A stretch of DNA of 54,084 nucleotides from Longimicrobium sp. (GCA_036387335.1 DASVTZ010000199.1:1-54084); one strand, 5' to 3'. Counted from the stretch's first letter, positions 16,229 through 25,174 are shown. Numbers and translations are program-made. Notes: generated from the sequence alone by a model not told the origin.

Positions 16229-17824
16229 TCACTCGAATTTCACTTCGAGTGGGACCATGACGATCGTGTCGGTGTCCACGAAGGGAGCCGGGTAGCGAAC
16301 GCACCACTTCATTACCGCAAGCATCAGGGGGATTGGGTCCGCCGAGCCCTGCGCCGCGAACGCCTCCCGGGGGATGGAGAGCTCGACCGCGTACGTTCGT
16401 CCGGCGGCGATTCTGGCGCGCCCCGCCCCGAACTTCCTCAGCCGGTTGCCAGGCACGAGGACGGTCGCGCTCAGGCTGGCGTCGTCGGCCGGCTCCCCGT
16501 AGAGGTAGACGTGATAGGCTTCCTCGGTGCCGTCGAGCGGCTCCAGGAAAGCGACGTCCACGCGCAGGGCGCCGTCGTGCCGGGCTACGCTGAACTCGAA
16601 CGGAAGAGCCTTCCCTTCGATGCTCTGCGCCACCACCCGCGAAACCCCGCGCGAGGGTGAAGGAGCGGCATCCACGGCGTAGACCGCCGGTCGTCCATCC
16701 GCGGACGCCACCACCGGCGCCGGCTGCAGCCGGCGGATCGCCGTGCTCTGGCTCGCGCGAACGAGAAGCTCCTCCACCGGCCCTGAAGCGGCCCAGCCGC
16801 CGTACCAGGTGATCAACCTCGGCACCCCCACGGCGGGATCGAGCCCGGCTTCGACCGGGAAGGGGTTCACGCCCAGGAAGTGCCGCAGCAGCGACGCCGC
16901 CAGCCGCACGCTGTCGTGCGCCGCGAAGCGCTCCACCAACCCCTGGAACCGGGCCGGATCGAAGAGCGGGTGGCGGGTGAGGTCGAGGATGTTGGCCAGC
17001 GTGACGGGCCGGATGACGGTGTCGAAGTGCGCGGGCGGATGAATGGAGGTCCTGAACTCGTGGGCGCACAGGATGACGACGGCCATGTTGGGATCGGGTA
17101 TGACCAGATCCAAGGTCCCCGGTGCGACACCGCGGGTGGAGTTCTCCAGGAGGTCGTCGTACAGGATTTCCCGTGCGTCCAGCGCGGGGAAGCGCTGTTC
17201 CCACCGGCCCGGATTCCGGGACGGGACGAGATCCGCCGCCGCGACCCCGGCCGGGTACGAGAGGACCGGATAGTAGCTGTGGATGTCGATCTGCGTGGAA
17301 TCGCGGGACAGCGACGCGAATTCGTGAGGCTTCGCGGTCGCCGCCCCGGTGTATCCGCGATCCTCGGGACGCGGGCACCTCCACACGGCGCGCCACTGCG
17401 ATTTGTCGCCCTCGAACCCTGCCGCCGTCAGCACTTCCCAGAGCTGTTCCTCATCGGAGCAGAACACATCCATGTCGGCCCCCATCGACAGATGCGACTC
17501 GTCGCCGGTGAGCGCATAGATGGTGTGGCCCTTGATCACGATCGGCGGACGCTCCGCCGGGCTCGCGACCGCGGCGATCTCGCGTACGGCTTCCAGGTTG
17601 GAGGCCATTTTCTGCCGTGCCCGCTCCTGATCCCGCCGGATGCGCGTGAGGAGTGCGTCCGTGCACCAGGAGGGGCGCTCTTCCTCAGCCCGGCGCAGGA
17701 ACCGGAAGAGAAGCCGGAACCGCTTCATCAGCGCGTAGACTTCATCCTCGCCGGCGGGCTCCATCGGTGGATGGGCGTTCATTCCCGCGGCCCACCTCAG
17801 CAGATCCTGTTCGAGGGTGGTCAT
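16229..17824 (-). CDS. Large nucleotidyltransferase-family protein (NTP_transf_5-like)
   Basis: 531 residues from the ATG at 17824. The N-terminal ~380 residues match the 'uncharacterised nucleotidyltransferase' family seen near RiPP and polysaccharide loci: IVIKGHTIYALTGDESHLSM followed by GADMDVFC (Lys-Gly, then Asp-x-Asp about residues 110-120), later DIHSYYPV and CAHEFRTSIHPPAHFD. The last ~150 residues are beta-rich (FEFSVARHDGALRVDVAFLE; YHVYLYGEPAD) and resemble a CBM9/DOMON-like module, an uncommon fusion. No RiPP precursor or sugar gene is adjacent. It lies between copies of the norD 3' end and reads towards norD. Substrate is unknown. Confidence 0.72.
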   Translation of the reverse strand: MTTLEQDLLRWAAGMNAHPPMEPAGEDEVYALMKRFRLLFRFLRRAEEERPSWCTDALLTRIRRDQERARQKMASNLEAVREIAAVASPAERPPIVIKGHTIYALTGDESHLSMGADMDVFCSDEEQLWEVLTAAGFEGDKSQWRAVWRCPRPEDRGYTGAATAKPHEFASLSRDSTQIDIHSYYPVLSYPAGVAAADLVPSRNPGRWEQRFPALDAREILYDDLLENSTRGVAPGTLDLVIPDPNMAVVILCAHEFRTSIHPPAHFDTVIRPVTLANILDLTRHPLFDPARFQGLVERFAAHDSVRLAASLLRHFLGVNPFPVEAGLDPAVGVPRLITWYGGWAASGPVEELLVRASQSTAIRRLQPAPVVASADGRPAVYAVDAAPSPSRGVSRVVAQSIEGKALPFEFSVARHDGALRVDVAFLEPLDGTEEAYHVYLYGEPADDASLSATVLVPGNRLRKFGAGRARIAAGRTYAVELSIPREAFAAQGSADPIPLMLAVMKWCVRYPAPFVDTDTIVMVPLEVKFE

Positions 17825-18060
17825 GTAGATCCGGGAAGGGAGGGGCACTTCTGCCGGTCGTCGGCGCAGGCGGGAGACGGGCGATGCCGAAGTGAGGTGG
17901 CCAGCTCCGCCGGACAACGATGCAGATCACGCGGCATCGGAATACTTGACCGCGATTTGTGACACCCGCAAGTGTCTCGTTCTGCCCGTGCGCACCGCCG
18001 ATCCTGGTCGGCGCTGGCTCTGGATCTGCCATCACCTGCGGCAACACGCAGGGCTGCACG

Positions 18061-18152
18061 CGCATGGGCGCCGAAGATCATCCTCCACCGTTGTCGATCT
18101 GCTCCCCGGCACGCTGCTCGGTGGGCGCACACACGCGCTGATCTGCGAGACG
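18061..18152 (+). pseudogene. Decayed norD 3'-end fragment A
   Basis: ATCATCCTCCACCG followed by TTGTCGATCTGCTCCCCGGC and ACGCTGCTCGG aligns to norD around 14025-14070, then, after an insertion of about 14 bp, CTGATCTGCGAGA matches the terminal GTGATCCGCGAGA. It has no reading frame. It represents the extreme 3' end of a VWA gene related to the intact norD. Confidence 0.7.
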
Positions 18153-18182
18153 CGTCCCAGTAGAGACGGAGGGGACTCCATC

Positions 18183-18403
18183 CTCAACGACGGGGATGCT
18201 CGCGACGGCTGCTACGGCGTGGAGGCCCCGCGCCAAGCAATCGCCGGGGCGCGCGGCAGCGGCATCCCTCTTCTGCTCACCCTAGACATCAACGGCGGCG
18301 ACTACTCCCGCCCATGTTCGGCCTCACCCACGACATCGTCCTCCACCGTATAGATCTGGTCAACGGCGCACTGCTCGGGATGATCCGGGAGATTCTTTTG
18401 GCG
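18183..18403 (+). pseudogene. Decayed norD 3'-end fragment B
   Basis: About 220 bp that aligns throughout with norD 13875-14094: CAACGACG...GGATGC, GGCTGCTACGGCGTGGAGG, CGCCAAGCAATCGCCG, GGCGGCGACTACT, ATCGTCCTCCACCG, CTGCTCGGGATGATCCGGGA. It encodes remnants of the VWA C-terminus with several small deletions and stops, so it is non-functional. Together with fragment A it shows that the norD 3' end was duplicated more than once. Confidence 0.85.
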
Positions 18404-18438
18404 ACCACAGGCGACTCGTCCCGCGTGGATACTGAAAA

Positions 18439-18468
18439 CGGCTCCGGCTGCGTGTGCAGCCGGAGCCG
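18439..18468 (-). terminator. Intrinsic terminator of the B-lectin/CHAP gene
   Basis: A perfect 13-bp stem CGGCTCCGGCTGC / GCAGCCGGAGCCG with a 4-nt loop lies 14 bp after the stop codon. On the minus strand it is followed by TTTTC. This is one of the clearest Rho-independent terminators in the window. Confidence 0.85.
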
Positions 18469-18482
18469 AATGCGGCAGAGGC

Positions 18483-19892
18483 TCAGAACTCGATGAACAC
18501 GCTTGGCCAGCGGTTCGAGCCGGGGTAGATCCTGCGAGTGCCGTATCCCAATGAGGTGGTGTAGTTGTACTCCTCCACCAGGATGCTCCCGTCGCTGTAC
18601 ACTGCCGCGACATAAGCTACGTGGCCGTAGGTGTTGGCCCCGCCGTTATATCCCGCTTCCCATTGAGCTGTCCGACCGACGGCCGGTTGCGAGTGAAGCC
18701 GCACCCCGGCTGCCTGGGCGCCAGCCGACCGTGCAGCGTCGTCCCACGTTGTCGCATGGCCCCACTTTTGGACCCCAGCATACTGATTGGTGAAGTTCGA
18801 TGCGCGGGTACGGGTGCGGATGCGCCACGCCGCGAACGAGGTGCACTGGCGATAATAGAAGTTCCAGGGATCAATGGCATTCGGATCGGCAGTCTTGTAC
18901 GGGTAGTCGTCGCTTATCTGCGTGCTGCCCGAACCGCTCGGGACACAACCCGACGTGGTGTTGGTAGCCCAGAGAGCCCCGTTCGTCTGCGGGTGCGGCC
19001 CACGGTAGATCACGAGGTTACAATCGTCCTGAATCGCGAGCCACGCGCCGGGGTTTCCCGCCGTCCCTGATCCCCACAGCGCCACGCCGCTGCCGGTGTA
19101 CGCCACCAGGTTACCGTCGGTCTGCATCACCAGCACGCTGGTTCCGCGGTACAGGGTGTTGGGAGCCGACCAGAGCGCGACGCCCTTGTTGTACAGCACC
19201 ACGTTCTGCTCCGGCTGCACCGTCAGGGTGACGTTCCCGGTGATCGAGGCGACCGACACGGTGCGGGATAGGCGCTCCCCGGGCAGCATTCGTCCCGGAG
19301 CGGGACGCGGCGCGCGGCAGAACGTGTTTGTCGACCACAGTACCGGGCCGGACTGTGGAAAGGGTCCGGCGTAGATCACGAGGTTGCAGTCGTCCTGCAC
19401 CGCGAGCCAGGCGCCGGGATGGCCCGCCGTGCCCGTTCCCCAGAGCGCCACCATGGCGGTGTCGTATGCCACAAGGTTGCCGTCCGTCTGCATGCGCAGA
19501 AGGGCGGTTCCCTTGCCAAGTGTGTTGGGGGCTGACCACGAAGCGCCCGCGGAGTCGTAGAGCACAACATTCTGCTCCGGCTGCAGGATCAGCGTGGTAA
19601 CACCGTTGCACGAGCGCACCGTTTCGCTCACCCGGATCTCTTCGTCGGGGAGCATGCGTCCGCACGCGGATGGTGTCACGGCGGCAACCCTCCCGGATGG
19701 AGGTTCCGGCCCGCGCTCCGGGCTCACCGGGGAGCCTGCGTCGCTGCAGGCGGCCATGGCAGAGATCGAGAGCACCAGGAGCAGGGGCCACGCGGAACCC
19801 CCACCGTTGCGAGGCCTTAAGGCGGCTGGGGGGAAGAGGGTACGCACTGCGGAGATGATCAGCGTGCCGAGGAGCGAGGGCGTAGAACTCAT
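18483..19892 (-). CDS. Secreted lipoprotein with two B-lectin domains and a C-terminal CHAP peptidase/amidase domain
   Basis: 469 residues. A hydrophobic segment ending SAMAACSD (about residues 43-50) is a likely lipobox, though the preceding N-terminal 35 residues are long for a signal peptide and a later start is possible. Two bulb-lectin (mannose-binding) domains follow, about 75-195 and 198-315, each with repeated units of the type QTDGNLVAY and DDCNLVIY. The C-terminal CHAP domain (about 330-469) has the catalytic Cys in YYRQCTSFAAW (about 348) and His in YGHVAYVAAV (about 422). CHAP enzymes cleave peptidoglycan peptides or glutathionylspermidine-like amides; the lectins suggest delivery to a glycan surface. 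It is divergent from the SARP/FW-domain gene. Confidence 0.88.
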   Translation of the reverse strand: MSSTPSLLGTLIISAVRTLFPPAALRPRNGGGSAWPLLLVLSISAMAACSDAGSPVSPERGPEPPSGRVAAVTPSACGRMLPDEEIRVSETVRSCNGVTTLILQPEQNVVLYDSAGASWSAPNTLGKGTALLRMQTDGNLVAYDTAMVALWGTGTAGHPGAWLAVQDDCNLVIYAGPFPQSGPVLWSTNTFCRAPRPAPGRMLPGERLSRTVSVASITGNVTLTVQPEQNVVLYNKGVALWSAPNTLYRGTSVLVMQTDGNLVAYTGSGVALWGSGTAGNPGAWLAIQDDCNLVIYRGPHPQTNGALWATNTTSGCVPSGSGSTQISDDYPYKTADPNAIDPWNFYYRQCTSFAAWRIRTRTRASNFTNQYAGVQKWGHATTWDDAARSAGAQAAGVRLHSQPAVGRTAQWEAGYNGGANTYGHVAYVAAVYSDGSILVEEYNYTTSLGYGTRRIYPGSNRWPSVFIEF

Positions 19893-20242
19893 CTGGATAT
19901 ACTCCGGTCAAGGGGTGCGTTGCGCCTATGGGAACGCGCCGAGTCAGAGCGAAGAAATTGGTGGCCCAGCCCGCGTAAGCCTTGCGGCTCAGCTGGGTGC
20001 GCGGTCTGGAGACAGGTTGTCGGTCACCTCCTTTCGAGTCGGTGCGACAGGACGCTTTCGTCGATCGCCCGGCTCGGATAGAATGTCTGTGAAGGAATTT
20101 CAGTAGTGCAGATCGTTTGTGTTGCTCTGGCCCTTTGCGTCGCCAACTATGCATCGGTGGAGATTCGCCGCGGAATGGGCGAAGCTCTAAAGCAACTCTA
20201 AATCGTTGATTTTGCAGTCCGGCCGAGCTCTAAAAGGTTCTG
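19893..20242. other. 350-bp divergent intergenic
   Basis: It separates the lectin-CHAP gene (minus) from the SARP-FW gene (plus) and must contain both promoters. Visible elements are AAAGG six bases before the plus-strand ATG at 20243 and, on the minus strand, a perfect AAGGAGGTGA (20033-20024) that has no good start codon at the right distance. No gene was recognised. Confidence 0.5.
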
Positions 20243-22098
20243 ATGTCCTTCTTCTTACGCACACTTGGCACACCCGCACTCCACGGCGACGACGGAGATG
20301 TCCGGCTGAATGCGAAGGAGCTCGCGCTCCTGGTGTATCTCCGGGTCACCGGGCGTCCGCACCTGCGCGGCTCGCTCGGTCAGCTCCTCTGGACCAACAT
20401 CGCGATTGGCCGAAACAACTCGGTCAACACCGCCATCTCTTCGCTCCGGCGCGCGCTGCCGAGCGGCGCCCTCCCGACCGGCGCCGCCCGGTAGCACTGT
20501 GCATTGAGCTGCCCTGTGACGCGGTTGCAGTGCTGAGGATAGTAGACGGAACCGAGTCCGCGGATCTCGCGAGCGCGCTTGAGGCGCACCGGGCACCCTT
20601 TCTGGACGGGTTCGAGTTCCAGCTGGGTGAGGGCGCCGAGAACTTCGTCGCGTGGATCGAGGAGCGACGCGCGGCTGTTTCCGCGGCGCTCGTACAACGA
20701 CTGGAGGAGCAGCTAGCTGATGCGGCACAAGCGGGAGATTGGGCTCGGGTCCGCGAACTGGCGCGGGGTGGGAGCGAGTCGTTGCCCGGCTGGACGGCGG
20801 GCGGGGAATGGCTGAACCGCGCGAGCCGCGCTCGAGTGCGGTCGACCCGAATCCGGGCGAGTACGGTGCTGGCGGTGTGCGGGGTGATGATCGTGCTATT
20901 GACAGGCCCGCAAGCCTCCCGCGCGGCGCCCGCTTGCCGTGCCGGCGAAGCGCGTGCGCAGCTGGTTCGCCAGATCTACCCGGCGGAGGCGAACCTGGCG
21001 ATTCGCGAGGGCGAACGGTACACGCCCACCTGGTTTCTGAAGAACGTAGGAACCTGCGCCTGGAGCGGGGGGAGCTCCGTGGAACGGATCCGTGTCCTCG
21101 GGCCGGCACCTCTCAGCGGGAATGTGGTGGCGCACAGGATCCGCCGACCCGTGCAGCCTGACGAGGTGGAGGAGGTGGGGGTCGCTGTGCTCGGCCCGCG
21201 ACGGGAGGGACCGTATGGCGAAGACTGGGTGCTACGCGATGCGTTCGGGAAGCGAATGAGGATGGACGGTGCGGCGCTTCAGGTGAGGTTCCAGGTTCTC
21301 CCCGCAAAGCTGCCCATCTGCCGGGCGGGCGAGATCGTCGCCGAACTGCTGGCCGAGAGCCACCCGCGCCGCGATACGCACGTGCGTCCCGGGGAGCGCA
21401 TTCCTGTTAGCTGGTCGATTGCGAACCGCGGCAAGTGCGCGTGGGATTCGTCCGTCGCACTCCGATTCCATAGCGCGAGCGGAACACGGCTGAGCGACAG
21501 CGCCGTTTCGGTCGTCCGTGTGGGAGAGCCTGTACTGCCCACGCTGGGGTATACATTCCAAGTTCCCATGCAGGCGCCCCTGGCCGACGGCTCCTATCTG
21601 GAGTCGTGGGAGCTGACCGGTCCCGACGGGCTCGCGGTCCGGGTATCCGATGCCCCTGGAGTCGACATGCGTCTCGTCGTGACGCCGACGGGGGAGATCC
21701 GCGCCACGGCGCCGGAGTGCGCCCCGGGCGACGAAGTCGTTTCGTTCATGAACACCGAGAGTGTAATCGATGGCTCTACCGTCGCACCCGGTGTGCAGAT
21801 CCCGAAGGAATGGACGCTTCTGAACAAAGGTGAATGCACCTGGCCCGCCGACGCGTTGCGCCTGCGGCAGGTTCGGTCCGACCCGGAGTATCGGCGACCC
21901 AAGCTGCCCGACGTAGTAGTCGACCGGCCGGTGCCGCCACAGGGCACCTACACCTTCCGATCGCCATTCCCTAGCCCCCGCCGACCCGGCCACTACCGCG
22001 TGCACTGGCAGATGTACAACGGCGCCGATGACAGCGTCCGCATCTCCAGAACCTGGACGATCTGGGCTGATTTCGACGTACGGGGTGGGACACCGTAG
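20243..22098 (+). pseudogene. SARP-type activator, membrane helix and three NBR1-FW-like domains; interrupted by one frameshift
   Basis: The ATG at 20243 has AAAGG six bases upstream. The first 83 codons encode the OmpR/PhoB-like DNA-binding half of a SARP regulator (LNAKELALLVYLRVTGRPHL; NSVNTAISSLRRALP) and stop at 20492-20494. Restoring one base at about 20492 joins this to a second frame that continues as a BTAD domain (FLDGFEFQLGEGAENFVAWI; AQAGDWARVRELA), a helix (STVLAVCGVMIVLL, about residues 207-222) and three repeats of the NBR1 'four-tryptophan' type, each with N-x-G-x-C-x-W (NVGTCAW, NRGKCAW, NKGECTW). The intact form would be a ~619-residue membrane-anchored transcription factor with an extracytoplasmic sensor. 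A sequencing error is possible. Confidence 0.72.
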
Positions 22099-22134
22099 CA
22101 AAACTTCCCTCCGTGGGTTATGGGAACGCAAAAG

Positions 22135-22164
22135 GGCCCTGCAATCGCAAGACGATGCAGGGCC
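22135..22164 (-). terminator. Terminator of the long minus-strand operon
   Basis: GGCCCTGCA-A-TCG pairs with CGATGCAGGGCC around a 5-nt loop (CAAGA). On the minus strand the stem is followed by CTTTTGCG. It lies between convergent genes, 60 bp after the stop of the GT9-GT2 gene, and may serve both directions. Confidence 0.7.
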
Positions 22165-22223
22165 TCCGCTTACCGCAGTGGAGGCGGTCGGGATTGACCC
22201 CCTCACTTTCTGTTCATGTGACG

Positions 22224-23969
22224 CTACCTGGCCGCATGCGCGGGTGCGGCGAGGGTTGCGTAGAAGCTCCAGGCCTCACCCATGGGGGCGCGCACCACGT
22301 CGAGCGGGATCGGGTGCCAGCGCGCTTCGCCGGGGCGCTTGCGGCTGGTGTTGCCACCGTGGACCAGGGCGGCGTAGAGGCCGGGGTCGGGGATCGCGGC
22401 CACGGCGCCGGCGGGGAGCGCCCAGACCCAGCGGGTGTCCTCGCCCTCGTTGAGCTGGGGAAAGGGGCGACGCTCCCACGCGGCGCGCCGGAACATCAGC
22501 GTGCCGCCCGCCAGCCACGGCCGCGCGCGCTCGGGCCAGCGGTACTCCCACGCGCGCCCCGCCACGGGGTCGAAGAAGCGCACCTGCGCCAGCCCGCACG
22601 CGCCCGCCGCCGGCCTCGCGGCGAGGGCGCTCACCTGGGTGGAGAGGCGGTGCGGGGGCATCCAGTCGTCGTCGTCCCAGTGCGCCAGCAGCTCGCCACG
22701 GGCCAGCGAGCACGCCAGGTTGCGCTTGGCGCCCAGCGTCGCCTGCCGCTCCACGCGGTGGTACCGGATGCGTGGATCGGGCGGGATGAGGTCGTCCACC
22801 GCGTCTGCGCCGTCGTCCACCACCACCAGCTCGCGGCGGGGGTGGTCCTGCTCCAGGAACTGCTCGATGGCGTGCGGCACGAACCGCCGCCGGTCGCGCG
22901 TGGGCATCAAGCAGGAGACCAGCGGGACGGGAGGATCGTCATCCTCCCCTGCGCCTGATCGCTCCAAGGGCGTAGCGGAGCGGGTGAGGGAGACGAGCGC
23001 TACTCTCGGGGGCGGGTCGGCGATGAATCCTTCGTCCAGCGTTCCCATCGCCGTGCGTACCTCGCGCTCCACGTGCGCGACGTCGAGCGAACGCAGGCAG
23101 TCCACGCGGGCGCGGCAGGTGCGGAGGCGCGCGGTGGTCCAGCATGGCTCGCAGGGCAGGCCCGCGCGCAGAACGGCGACGTTGGGCGGGAAGGGGCCCA
23201 GCACGCGATCGGAGGTGGGGCCGAAGAGGAGGAGGGTGGGCACGCCGGTGGCCCCGGCCAGATGCCCCAGGCCGCTGTCGTTCGCCACCACCGCCCCCGC
23301 CGACGCGAGCACCGACGCCGTCTCGCGCAGCGTCAGCCGGCCGGCGAGGGAGCGCACGTGCGCGGGGAAGCCGAACGCGGCGCCACCGAAGGCGCGCAGG
23401 TCGTCGGCCGTGCCCACGACGACGACATCGGGGAAACGCCCGGCCAGGGCGGCGAAGTGCGGCCAGCGCTTGGCCGCCATCTCGCCCGTCTTGCACCCCG
23501 GCGCCAGGACGAGCGTCGCCTGCGTCACGCCGTGCGCGTCGGATGGGGACACGGGAAGGGTGTACGCCGGCCGCTCGCCGCGCGGCCATCCCAGCGCCTC
23601 GGCGAACGCCAGGTACCACCCCTGCTCGTCGCGCGCAAAGAGGGCATTGGGCGGGCGGGGGACGCAGTCGCGGCGGCCGTCGTACAGGCGGGCGAGCCGC
23701 GTCCAGTAAAAGGGCGGCACGGCGGGGACCACGTGCCGGTACCGCTCGCCGGATGGAACGCGGCCGGCGTGCACGCGGCGCACCACGCTCCACCCGCCAA
23801 AGAGCTCCGCGGCCTGCGGGTAGTCGGCGTGCAGCAGGAGGTCCACCTCGTACCCCATGCGGTACAGCGCCACGAGCAGCGGCGTGGCCAGCACCAGGTT
23901 GCCCACGCCGGCAGCGAGGTGCACCAGCACCGCGTCCCCGTCCGGCGGGTCCAGGCGGTGTGCATCCAT
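22224..23969 (-). CDS. Bifunctional glycosyltransferase: GT9 (heptosyltransferase-like) fused to GT2
   Basis: 581 residues from an ATG preceded by AAGGCGTG. Residues about 1-340 are a GT9 domain (LVHLAAGVGNLVLATPLLVA at the N-terminus; LVLAPGCKTGEMAAKRW; VANDSGLGHLAGATGVPTLL nucleotide-binding motif). Residues about 375-581 are a GT-A family 2 domain (VSCLMPTRDRRRFVPHAIEQ; VVVDDG; HWDDDDWMPPH as the metal-binding D-x-D). GT9 enzymes add heptoses or related sugars in LPS; GT2 enzymes are broad. It is the last gene of the minus-strand run, ending before a terminator. The acceptor is unknown and could be the cell surface or the injection particle. Confidence 0.9.
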   Translation of the reverse strand: MDAHRLDPPDGDAVLVHLAAGVGNLVLATPLLVALYRMGYEVDLLLHADYPQAAELFGGWSVVRRVHAGRVPSGERYRHVVPAVPPFYWTRLARLYDGRRDCVPRPPNALFARDEQGWYLAFAEALGWPRGERPAYTLPVSPSDAHGVTQATLVLAPGCKTGEMAAKRWPHFAALAGRFPDVVVVGTADDLRAFGGAAFGFPAHVRSLAGRLTLRETASVLASAGAVVANDSGLGHLAGATGVPTLLLFGPTSDRVLGPFPPNVAVLRAGLPCEPCWTTARLRTCRARVDCLRSLDVAHVEREVRTAMGTLDEGFIADPPPRVALVSLTRSATPLERSGAGEDDDPPVPLVSCLMPTRDRRRFVPHAIEQFLEQDHPRRELVVVDDGADAVDDLIPPDPRIRYHRVERQATLGAKRNLACSLARGELLAHWDDDDWMPPHRLSTQVSALAARPAAGACGLAQVRFFDPVAGRAWEYRWPERARPWLAGGTLMFRRAAWERRPFPQLNEGEDTRWVWALPAGAVAAIPDPGLYAALVHGGNTSRKRPGEARWHPIPLDVVRAPMGEAWSFYATLAAPAHAAR

Positions 23970-23971
23970 CG

Positions 23972-25174
23972 TCACGCCTTGCGCCACACCCACAGGTTCT
24001 GGCCGTGGTCCACGTGGTAGCGGCCGCGGCCCAGCATGCGGTCGAGCGCGCGGCCTACCGAGGGGTAGGTGTCGATGTCGTGGCCCGCCACCACGCCGCC
24101 GGGCTTGAGCCGGGGGAGCCACCAGAGGAGGTCGTTCACCAGCGCCTCTTCCGCGTGGTCGCCGTCCAGAAAGAGCAGGTCCACGCTGGCGTCGCAGAAC
24201 TCGCGCGCCGCCTGCAGCGAGTCCATGGGGAGCACCGTGACGGCGCTGGCCGAGCCCGAGCGCTCCAGGTTGTCCTCGAACGCCGCGCGCAGCGATCCGC
24301 CGTGCGCCTCCACCACGTGGAGGACCGCCTCGTCGGATGGTGAGCCGGTGAAGGTGTCGACGGCGAAGAGGCGCAGATCCTTGCGCGCCGCCTTCATGGT
24401 CTGCGCCAGGTAGATGATGGAGCGCCCCAGCAGCGTCCCCACCTCCACCACCACGCTGCCGTGGGCGAGGGCGCGGACCTGCTGCTCGTAGAAGCAGGGC
24501 CAGTCGAACCACCCGGGCACCTCGTCCCAGCGCAGCTCGGGCGCGCCGCCGTCGCCGGCGCGCCACCAGGGGTCGAAGTCGGCGGCGGTGTGGTGCCCGG
24601 CGCCGTGGGTGGAGCCGGATTCCACGTGCTCCACCAGGCTGGGCGTGTGCACCACCAGCGCATTCGGGTCCATGCGCGCCGCCAAGCGCGACATCTTGAT
24701 GTCCTGCAGCCCGGGGACGTCCAGCCACTGCCGCAGACAGTAGTCGGCGACGTCGGGGGTGATGAGGAACGCCTGGCTGCCGTACACCGAGCCCGCGTCG
24801 GCGATGAACCCGTCCCGTACCGGCGGCGCATCGCCCCGTGGGGACAGGGTCGGGTTGTAGAGGATGCCCAGCAGGGGAGCACGCCCGTCGCGCACCGGCG
24901 CCCACTGTTCCAGGTTGGCGCGCAGGTGGCGGCTCACGGCCACGTCGTCCTCCAGCACCAGCGCGTAGGCGGGGCGGTCGGCGGCGATGCGCTCCAGCAC
25001 GCGCCGGTAGTTCTCCGTCTGGTTCGCCTTGGGGTCGCCCCCGACCGCCTCGTCCACGCACACGGTGGGCGGGCCGTCCCAGTCGGAGCGCAGGATGGAG
25101 TCGAGCGTGCTCCGGGTGACCCCCGCGGCCACCCGCGCGCCGCAGGTCAGGAGATAACAGCGCAGGTCAGGCAT
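23972..25174 (-). CDS. Glycosyltransferase (GT25-like) fused to class I SAM methyltransferase
   Basis: 400 residues from the ATG at 25174; a GTG at 25237, directly after the stop of the upstream gene, is an alternative that adds 21 non-conserved residues. The N-terminal half carries YALVLEDDVAVSRHLRANLE, the LEDD motif of GT25-like enzymes, and a C-terminal substrate segment. The second half is a Methyltransf_24-type domain (VVVEVGTLLGRSIIYLAQTM for SAM binding; VDLLFLDGDHAEEALV; GGVVAGHDIDTYPSVG). It ends 2 bp before the GT9-GT2 gene. The fusion implies addition of a sugar and methylation on the same chain; the acceptor is unknown. Confidence 0.82.
   Translation of the reverse strand: MPDLRCYLLTCGARVAAGVTRSTLDSILRSDWDGPPTVCVDEAVGGDPKANQTENYRRVLERIAADRPAYALVLEDDVAVSRHLRANLEQWAPVRDGRAPLLGILYNPTLSPRGDAPPVRDGFIADAGSVYGSQAFLITPDVADYCLRQWLDVPGLQDIKMSRLAARMDPNALVVHTPSLVEHVESGSTHGAGHHTAADFDPWWRAGDGGAPELRWDEVPGWFDWPCFYEQQVRALAHGSVVVEVGTLLGRSIIYLAQTMKAARKDLRLFAVDTFTGSPSDEAVLHVVEAHGGSLRAAFEDNLERSGSASAVTVLPMDSLQAAREFCDASVDLLFLDGDHAEEALVNDLLWWLPRLKPGGVVAGHDIDTYPSVGRALDRMLGRGRYHVDHGQNLWVWRKA

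Larger units (their letters stand above)
17825..18482. other. Gene-free segment with norD remnants and a terminator
   Basis: 658 bp. The left 230 bp has no recognisable coding content and should hold the promoter of the minus-strand nucleotidyltransferase-family gene. The right part contains two decayed copies of the norD 3' end (18061-18152 and 18183-18403) and a strong terminator hairpin (18439-18468). Confidence 0.6.

Noticed and set aside
20024-20033. Perfect AAGGAGGTGA on the minus strand, also matching the 16S 3' tail on the plus strand
   Set aside because: There is no suitable start codon 5-10 bases downstream, and the nearest gene starts about 130 bp away. Probably chance.
22179-22201. 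tRNA 3'-end-like sequence on the minus strand (GGGTCAATCCCGACCGCCTCCA)
   Set aside because: It resembles a T-arm and acceptor end, but the pairing is imperfect and no tRNA body follows. It is at most a decayed remnant.
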